Shown here piece after piece: positions 58,752 through 64,000 of a stretch of 64,000 nucleotides of DNA. A program made the position numbers and the translations under genes. Numbering within the stretch: the stretch's first letter is position 1; each line of letters begins with the position of its first letter. The notes under the pieces were generated by a model that saw only the letters and a program-made list of their open reading frames with translations, did not search any database and was not told the origin of the DNA. Origin of the DNA: CAVXFL01 sp963761015 (GTDB lineage Bacteria; Pseudomonadota; Alphaproteobacteria; Acetobacterales; Acetobacteraceae); NCBI GenBank assembly GCA_963761015.1, contig CAVXFL010000020.1, positions 620,001 to 684,000 of the forward strand, given 5' to 3'.

Positions 58752-60146
58752 TTGACCGAGGCGCTTCTCGCCCTGCCGGCGACCGAACTGGTCGCGCTGT
58801 ATCGGGCGAAGCAAATCTCGCCCGTCGAGGTCGTATCCGCCGCCTTGGACCGGATCGAGCGGCTCGATCCGGTCTATAACGCTTTCGTTCTGGTCGATCG
58901 GGAGCGCGCGCTCGCCGACGCCCGCGAATCCGAGCGCCGCTGGGCGACGAACGCGCCGGCCGGGCAGATCGACGGCGTGCCCGTGACGGTGAAGGACCTA
59001 GTCGTGGTGAAGGGCTGGCCGACACGGCGCGGCTCGCGGACCACCGGCACCGCGCCGAGCGAGGAGGACGGACCGCCGGTCGCGCGCATGCGCCGACAAG
59101 GCGCGGTCTTCCTCGGCAAGACCACGACACCGGAATTCGGCTGGAAGGGCGTCACCGACAGCCCGCTCACCGGCATCACCCGCAATCCGTGGGACAAGCG
59201 GCTGACGCCCGGCGGCAGCAGCGGCGGCGCGGCCGTCGCCGCCGCGCTCGGACTTGGCGCGCTGCATCTCGGCACCGATGGCGGCGGCTCGATCCGGATT
59301 CCGGCCGGATTCTGCGGCATTTTCGGCTTCAAGCCGAGCTTCGGCGTGGTCGCCGTGCATCCGCACTCGCCCGCGCTCACGCTGTGGCACCAGGGGCCGA
59401 TGACGCGAACAGTGGCCGACGCCGCGCTGATGCTGACGGTCATGGCCGGTCCGGATGTTCGCGATTGGTATTCCGGCCCGGATTTGCACCGCGATTACCG
59501 GAACGGGCTGGAGAACGGCATCGCGGGCTGCCGCGTCGCGTACAGCCGCACGCTGGGTTACGCGACCGTCGATCCCGAGGTCGCGCGGCTGGTCGATACG
59601 GCGGTCGGCGAGCTTGCCCGCCTCGGCGCCCAGGTCGAGGAGATCGACCTCGTTCTGGACGATCCGATCGCCATCATGCAGCCGCTCTGGTCGGTGGCGC
59701 TGGCGCTGGGCGTGGCGCCGATGACGGCGGCGCAGCGCGCGCTGGTCGATCCGCCGCTGCTCGACCTCGCCGAACCGGCCTTGCGGCTGAGCGCGCTCGA
59801 CTACCGGCAACTGGAGAAGGCCCGCGAGGATTTCGGCCGGCGCATGGCCATGCTGCACATGCGCCATGACTTGCTGGTAACGCCGCAACTGGCGACGACC
59901 GCCTTCCCGGTCGAGCACGAGGTCCCGCCGGGCACAGGGATGCGGCGGTGGTGGCAATGGTCGCCGTTCACCTATCCGTTCAACCTGACGCAACAGCCGG
60001 CCGCCGCGGTTCCGTGCGGTTTCACCGCAGCGGGACTGCCGGTCGCGATGCAGACCGTCGGCGCGAAATTCGCGGACGCGCTGGTGCTGCGCGCCGCGCG
60101 CGCCTACGAAGCGGCGCATCCGTTCGTGCTGCCGACGCAGGATTGA
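58752..60146 (+). CDS. Amidase signature family protein
   Basis: Second amidase of the window, 464 residues, frame intact. The triad regions are K81 (V-T-V-K-D-L), the P-G-G-S-S-G-G loop at 153-159 and G-T-D-G-G-G-S180-I-R. The TTG start is supported by AGGAGG eight bases upstream. It shares the family and general layout with the enzyme at 24351 but is not a close copy. Context beside iorAB and a binding protein suggests catabolism of an amide or N-heterocyclic compound; this is inference. Confidence 0.88.
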   Translation: MTEALLALPATELVALYRAKQISPVEVVSAALDRIERLDPVYNAFVLVDRERALADARESERRWATNAPAGQIDGVPVTVKDLVVVKGWPTRRGSRTTGTAPSEEDGPPVARMRRQGAVFLGKTTTPEFGWKGVTDSPLTGITRNPWDKRLTPGGSSGGAAVAAALGLGALHLGTDGGGSIRIPAGFCGIFGFKPSFGVVAVHPHSPALTLWHQGPMTRTVADAALMLTVMAGPDVRDWYSGPDLHRDYRNGLENGIAGCRVAYSRTLGYATVDPEVARLVDTAVGELARLGAQVEEIDLVLDDPIAIMQPLWSVALALGVAPMTAAQRALVDPPLLDLAEPALRLSALDYRQLEKAREDFGRRMAMLHMRHDLLVTPQLATTAFPVEHEVPPGTGMRRWWQWSPFTYPFNLTQQPAAAVPCGFTAAGLPVAMQTVGAKFADALVLRAARAYEAAHPFVLPTQD

Positions 60147-60264
60147 CGCGCATGCGAGATGGGCTGCGTCTGCAATCGTCAGCGACACGTGGCATAGGCG
60201 CCCGCGACGTGATAGCTTGGCTGCGGTCGCTTCAGGTGACCGTCAGCGAGGAAAGGTTGCGCCG

Positions 60265-60687
60265 ATGAGGACACTGGCTCGCATCGCTCCCGTGATCGGT
60301 GTGCTCTCGCTGCTGCTCTTCGGGAGCCCGGCCCAGGCACAGCACCGCGGCGGAGGCTTCGCCGCCCGGCACGGCGGTATCGGCCGGTTCGGGGCCATTC
60401 AGCGCGGCTATGGCCGCTACGGCGGCATCCATGGCGGCTTTGCCCGCGGTTACGGATTCCGCGGCTACGGCCGTGGCTACGGATTGCGCGGCTACGGCCG
60501 CGGTTACGGGTTTCGCGGTGGCTGGGGCTGGCGCGGCGGCTGGGCGGGTCCGGGCTGGCGCGCCGGTTGGGGTTGGCGTGGTCCCGGTTGGGGCTGGCGC
60601 GGCGGCTGGGCAGGTCGGGGCTGGCCCTACCACGCGCGCTATCCCTATCCCTGTTACCGGTATCCCTACGCGCCCTACTGCTACTGA
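60265..60687 (+). CDS. Secreted Gly/Tyr/Trp/Arg-rich repeat protein
   Basis: Protein of 140 residues with a signal peptide ending near A-Q-A-Q, followed by low-complexity repeats. First come ~9-residue units of the type G-Y-G-F/L-R-G-Y-G-R, then G-W-G-W-R-G-G-W-A-G-x-G-W units, then a Tyr/Pro/Cys tail (Y-P-Y-P-C-Y-R-Y-P-Y). Arg/aromatic repeats suggest a disordered, self-associating extracellular or periplasmic protein. It stands alone between the amidase and gyrA; the 194 bp after it show no clear terminator. Confidence 0.75.
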   Translation: MRTLARIAPVIGVLSLLLFGSPAQAQHRGGGFAARHGGIGRFGAIQRGYGRYGGIHGGFARGYGFRGYGRGYGLRGYGRGYGFRGGWGWRGGWAGPGWRAGWGWRGPGWGWRGGWAGRGWPYHARYPYPCYRYPYAPYCY

Positions 60688-60881
60688 GCGCGGGGGGCGC
60701 GGACCGGACCGACCTGGGGGCCGTGTAGGGCGCGCTTTCCTAGCGGTTTTGCTTGCGCCTGACGCGGCGAATCCCCATTTCAGCGCAGCGGTCGTGGCCG
60801 ATGGAGCGGCTCTTTCGAGTGTGCTAAAGCCGTAGCCGGACCAGTTGCCGCGCTCCCTACATCACGTGAACCGAGACTGAG

Positions 60882-63683
60882 TTGAGCGACAAACAGGACA
60901 CGCCGCCCCCGCCCGGTGGCGGCCCCGACATGCTGCCCGTGACGCTCGAGGAGGAGATGCGCCGCTCCTACCTCGACTACGCCATGTCGGTCATCGTCAG
61001 CCGCGCGCTGCCCGATGCCCGCGATGGGCTGAAGCCGGTGCACCGGCGCATTCTCTACGCGATGCAGGAAGCCGGCTGGACGCCGGACAAGCCGTACCGC
61101 AAATCCTCGCGCGTGGTCGGCGACGTGATGGGAAAATACCACCCGCACGGCGACGCCGCGATTTACGACGCCATGGTGCGGATGGCGCAGCCCTTCTCCA
61201 TGCGCGTGCCGCTGATCGACGGCCAGGGCAATTTCGGCTCGGTCGATAACGATCCGCCGGCGGCGATGCGCTACACCGAGGCGCGGTTGGCGCGCGCGGC
61301 CACGTTCCTGCTCGCCGACATCGACCGTGACACCGTGGATTTCCAGCCCAACTACGACGAGAGCGATCATGAGCCGCGCGTCCTGCCGGCGGCCTTCCCG
61401 AATCTGCTCATCAACGGCGCCAGCGGCATCGCCGTCGGCATGGCGACCAACATTCCGACGCACAATCCGGGCGAGATCATCGACGCCACCTTGGCGCTGA
61501 TCGCCGATCCGGCCACCCCGCTCGACGAGTTGATGCGCATCGTGCCCGCGCCGGATTTCCCCACCGCCGGCATTATCCTCGGCCGCTCCGGCGTGCGCGC
61601 CGCGTTCGAGACCGGGCGCGGCTCCATCGTGCTGCGCGCGAAGGCCGAATTCGAGGACATGCGCGGCGGCCGAACCGCCATTGTCGTTACCGAAATCCCT
61701 TACCAGGTGAACAAGGCCACCCTCCTGGAGCGCATCGCGGAATTGGTGCGCGCCAAGCAGGTCGAGGGCGTGTCCGACATGCGTGACGAGAGCGACCGCG
61801 AGGGGATGCGCATCGTCATCGAGTTGCGCCGCGAGGCCACGCCCGAGGTGGTGCTGAACCAGCTCTACCGCTTCACGCAACTGCAGATCAGCTTCGGCGT
61901 GAACATGCTGGCGCTCGACGGCGGCCGTCCGCGTCTCATGGGATTGAAGGACGCGCTGCTCACGTTCATCGCCTTCCGCGAGGACGTGATCCTGCGCCGC
62001 GCGCGCTACGACCTCGCCAAGGCGCGCGAGCGGGCGCATCTGCTGGTCGGGCTCGCCATCGCGGTCGCCAACATCGACGACGTGATCAGGCTGATTCGCG
62101 CCAGCCCCGACGCCGGTTCGGCGCGCGCGGCGCTGATGGAGCGCGACTGGCCGGCCGGCGACATTCTGCCGCTGCTCGCGCTCATCGACGATTCGGGCAA
62201 TCTCGTCGTGGACGGGAAGGTGCGGCTGACCGACGCGCAGGCGCGCGGCATCCTCGATCTGCGGTTGCAGCGCCTCACCGGGCTGGAAACGGAAAAAATC
62301 CAGCAGGAAATGGGCGAGGTCGCCGCGCGCATTGGCGAGCTTCTGGAGATCATCGCCTCGCGCCCGCGCCGGCTCGAAGTGATGCGCGACGAATTGCAGA
62401 CGATCCGCGCCGAGATCGCCACGCCGCGCCTCACCGCCATCGTCGATGCGGTGGCGGACCAGGACGACGAGAGCCTGATCGAGCCCGGGCAGATGGTCGT
62501 CACCATCACGCGCGACGGGTTCATCAAACGGACGACGCTGGAGACGTTCCGCGCCCAGAACCGGGGCGGCCGCGGCCGCACCGCAGCTGGCATGCGTGGC
62601 GACGACATCGTCACCCGCAGCTTCAATGCGCACACCCATCAATGGGTGCTGTTCTTCTCCTCCGGTGGCCGCGTGTTCCGCGAAAAAGTGTGGCGGCTGC
62701 CCGAGGCGAGCCCGACGGCGAAGGGCCGCGCGCTGGTCAACCTGCTGCCCGAACTCGGCGGCGACACGATCACGGCGGTCCTGCCGCTGCCGCAGGACGA
62801 GCGGCTGTGGGACGGGCTGCACCTCGTATTCGCGACCGCGAGCGGTAACGTGCGGCGTAATCGCCTCTCCGACTTCCGCAACGTACGCGCCTCCGGGCTG
62901 ATCGCCATGAAGCTGGACGAGGGCGACCGGCTGATCGGCGTCGCCACCTGCCGCGACGGCGACGACGTGCTGCTGGCCACAAGGCTGGGCCGGTGCATCC
63001 GGTTCCAGATCACCGACGACAGCTTGCGCGTGTTCGCCGGCCGCGACAGCGCCGGCGTGCGCGGCATCCGGCTCGGCAAGAAGGACGAGGTGATCAGCCT
63101 CTCCGTGCTGCGCCATGTCGAGGCCGGCACGGACGAGCGGCTCGCCTATTTGCGGCTGTCCGCGGCGCGGCGGCGCAATGGCGCGGACGAGGACGAAGCG
63201 CCGGCGGTGGCCGAGCCCGAGGAGGGTGCCGCCGCCGAGGTTACGCTGTCGCCCGAGCGGATCGCGGAGCTGGAAGGCGCCGAGGAGGTGTTGCTCGCCG
63301 TCACCGATGCCGGGTTCGGCAAGCGATCCTCGGCCTACGAGTATCGCGTCACCGGCCGCGGCGGGCAGGGGATCGCCAATATCACCCTCGCCCCGCGCAA
63401 CGGCACGGCCGTGGTGGCGACCTTGCCGGTGCGCCCGGGCGATCACGTCATGCTGGTGACCGATGCCGGGCGGTTGATTCGGGTGCCGGCCGACCAGGTG
63501 CGCATTACGGGGCGGCAGGCGATGGGGGTCACCCTGTTCCGCCTCGATGCGGGCGAGCACGTCACCAGCGTGTTCCCGGTGCTGGAGGTCGTCGCTGACG
63601 GAAACGGCACCGGCAATGGCGCGCACACGGAGGCGAACGGGGCCGCCGAGTTGGAGCCGGGCGAGGGCGAGGACGATGAGTGA
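60882..63683 (+). CDS. gyrA: DNA gyrase subunit A
   Basis: DNA-cutting subunit of gyrase, 933 residues from a TTG. The active-site tyrosine is Y131 in A-A-M-R-Y-T-E. The quinolone region reads Y-H-P-H-G-D-A-A-I-Y-D: A92 takes the place of E. coli Ser83 while D96 matches Asp87. The C-terminal wheel contains the box Q-N-R-G-G-R-G-R, and the tail is acidic with an inserted Glu-rich loop near residue 770. The frame is intact. The start codon of coaD lies within its last codons. Confidence 0.95.
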   Translation: MSDKQDTPPPPGGGPDMLPVTLEEEMRRSYLDYAMSVIVSRALPDARDGLKPVHRRILYAMQEAGWTPDKPYRKSSRVVGDVMGKYHPHGDAAIYDAMVRMAQPFSMRVPLIDGQGNFGSVDNDPPAAMRYTEARLARAATFLLADIDRDTVDFQPNYDESDHEPRVLPAAFPNLLINGASGIAVGMATNIPTHNPGEIIDATLALIADPATPLDELMRIVPAPDFPTAGIILGRSGVRAAFETGRGSIVLRAKAEFEDMRGGRTAIVVTEIPYQVNKATLLERIAELVRAKQVEGVSDMRDESDREGMRIVIELRREATPEVVLNQLYRFTQLQISFGVNMLALDGGRPRLMGLKDALLTFIAFREDVILRRARYDLAKARERAHLLVGLAIAVANIDDVIRLIRASPDAGSARAALMERDWPAGDILPLLALIDDSGNLVVDGKVRLTDAQARGILDLRLQRLTGLETEKIQQEMGEVAARIGELLEIIASRPRRLEVMRDELQTIRAEIATPRLTAIVDAVADQDDESLIEPGQMVVTITRDGFIKRTTLETFRAQNRGGRGRTAAGMRGDDIVTRSFNAHTHQWVLFFSSGGRVFREKVWRLPEASPTAKGRALVNLLPELGGDTITAVLPLPQDERLWDGLHLVFATASGNVRRNRLSDFRNVRASGLIAMKLDEGDRLIGVATCRDGDDVLLATRLGRCIRFQITDDSLRVFAGRDSAGVRGIRLGKKDEVISLSVLRHVEAGTDERLAYLRLSAARRRNGADEDEAPAVAEPEEGAAAEVTLSPERIAELEGAEEVLLAVTDAGFGKRSSAYEYRVTGRGGQGIANITLAPRNGTAVVATLPVRPGDHVMLVTDAGRLIRVPADQVRITGRQAMGVTLFRLDAGEHVTSVFPVLEVVADGNGTGNGAHTEANGAAELEPGEGEDDE

Positions 63684-64000
63684 GGCGCTGCCCGGGGGCC
63701 ATCCTCCGGGGCACGTCGTCGCGCGGGTCGGGGTTTATCCCGGCACCTTCGATCCCGTGACCAACGGGCATCTGGACATCGTCGCGCGCGCGACGCGGCT
63801 GGTGCACCGGCTGGTGATCGGGGTCGCGGTGAATATCGGCAAGGAGCCGATCTTCCCGCTGGACGAGCGCGTCGCCTTGGTCGAGGCGGAAACGGCCGAT
63901 ATCGCCGCTCGCAACGGCTGTCCGATCGAGGTGCGGCCGTTCCAGGGTCTGCTGGTCGGTTTCGCGCGCGAGGTGGGCGCCTCGCTGGTGGTGCGCGGGC
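63676..64000 (+). CDS. coaD: Phosphopantetheine adenylyltransferase (3' truncated by the window)
   Basis: Fourth enzyme of coenzyme A synthesis, transferring AMP to 4'-phosphopantetheine. The ATG overlaps the gyrA end by 8 bp, and the frame stays open to the last base (~108 residues seen of the expected ~165-175). The nucleotidyltransferase motif Y-P-G-T-F-D-P-V-T-N-G-H is clear. The N-terminal ~15 residues before it are an extension, so a later start is possible. Confidence 0.9.
   Translation, partial: MSEALPGGHPPGHVVARVGVYPGTFDPVTNGHLDIVARATRLVHRLVIGVAVNIGKEPIFPLDERVALVEAETADIAARNGCPIEVRPFQGLLVGFAREVGASLVVRG

Noticed and set aside
60780..63626. Very long open frame antisense to gyrA (over 900 codons)
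   Set aside because: A GC-rich codon shadow: no recognisable domain, His/Arg/Gly-rich composition, and gyrA on the other strand is unmistakable.

Overview
The window looks like the chromosome of a high-GC alphaproteobacterium. The best guess is Rhodospirillales/Acetobacteraceae-like, but the taxon is inferred from gene content only. The main evidence is a PPSRP-Maf pair diverging from hemE-hemH-hemJ-rho, which is the arrangement found around the replication origin in many Alphaproteobacteria. A PhaR-type regulator, an N-type ATPase and IalB/OpgC-like proteins fit the same group. There is no phage, transposon, CRISPR array or rRNA. The only RNA gene seen is tRNA-Gln(TTG).

Layout. 1-5969: a tightly overlapping operon for a membrane complex related to hydrogenase-4 and complex I (HyfB, C, F, G, I), whose large subunit lacks the NiFe cysteines. 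6024-7516: maf and the PPSRP kinase/phosphorylase on the minus strand. 7517-7785: a probable oriC. 7832-14031: heme genes, a hydrolase, rho and a cation exporter. 14041-15568: a second cation transporter and a short-chain epimerase. 15617-22168: a complete N-ATPase operon (atpDCQRBEFAG, minus strand) behind a perfect FNR/FixK-type box. 22237-25821: DedA, LutC, Smr and an amidase. 25927-28804: a PHA synthase locus with phaR, and an XRE regulator. 28845-33552: hydrolase, ferritin-like, YdcF, IalB, RlmN and Uma2 proteins. 33638-37565: grpE-dnaK-dnaJ. 37699-42678: SGNH hydrolase, OpgC-like protein, CLC antiporter and two glycosyltransferases. 42747-45707: a radical SAM protein and a compact type II restriction-modification pair. 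45745-53229: formate-THF ligase, a sugar-binding protein, a nitrilase-family hydrolase, NAD kinase and galE. 53286-54196: tRNA-Gln and an orphan protein resembling caspase/CHAT-type peptidases, behind a perfect CRP-like operator. 54363-60146: a Liv-type binding protein, an isoquinoline-oxidoreductase-like molybdoenzyme and an amidase. 60265-64000: a Gly/Tyr/Trp/Arg-rich secreted protein, gyrA and the start of coaD.

Sequence quality. About sixteen single-base frame breaks occur in otherwise well-conserved genes, several of them essential (rho twice, nadK twice, dnaJ, also rlmN, fhs, hyfB, hyfG, dedA, lutC, iorB twice). Restoring the frame gives a normal family sequence each time, so I annotate these as single genes and suspect assembly or base-calling errors rather than decay.

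How it fits together. The Hyf-like complex, the FNR-boxed N-ATPase, PHA storage and heme synthesis together suggest an organism that manages redox and ion gradients under changing oxygen. The most interesting leads are the cysteine-less Hyf-like complex, the FNR-controlled N-ATPase and the CRP-boxed caspase-like orphan.
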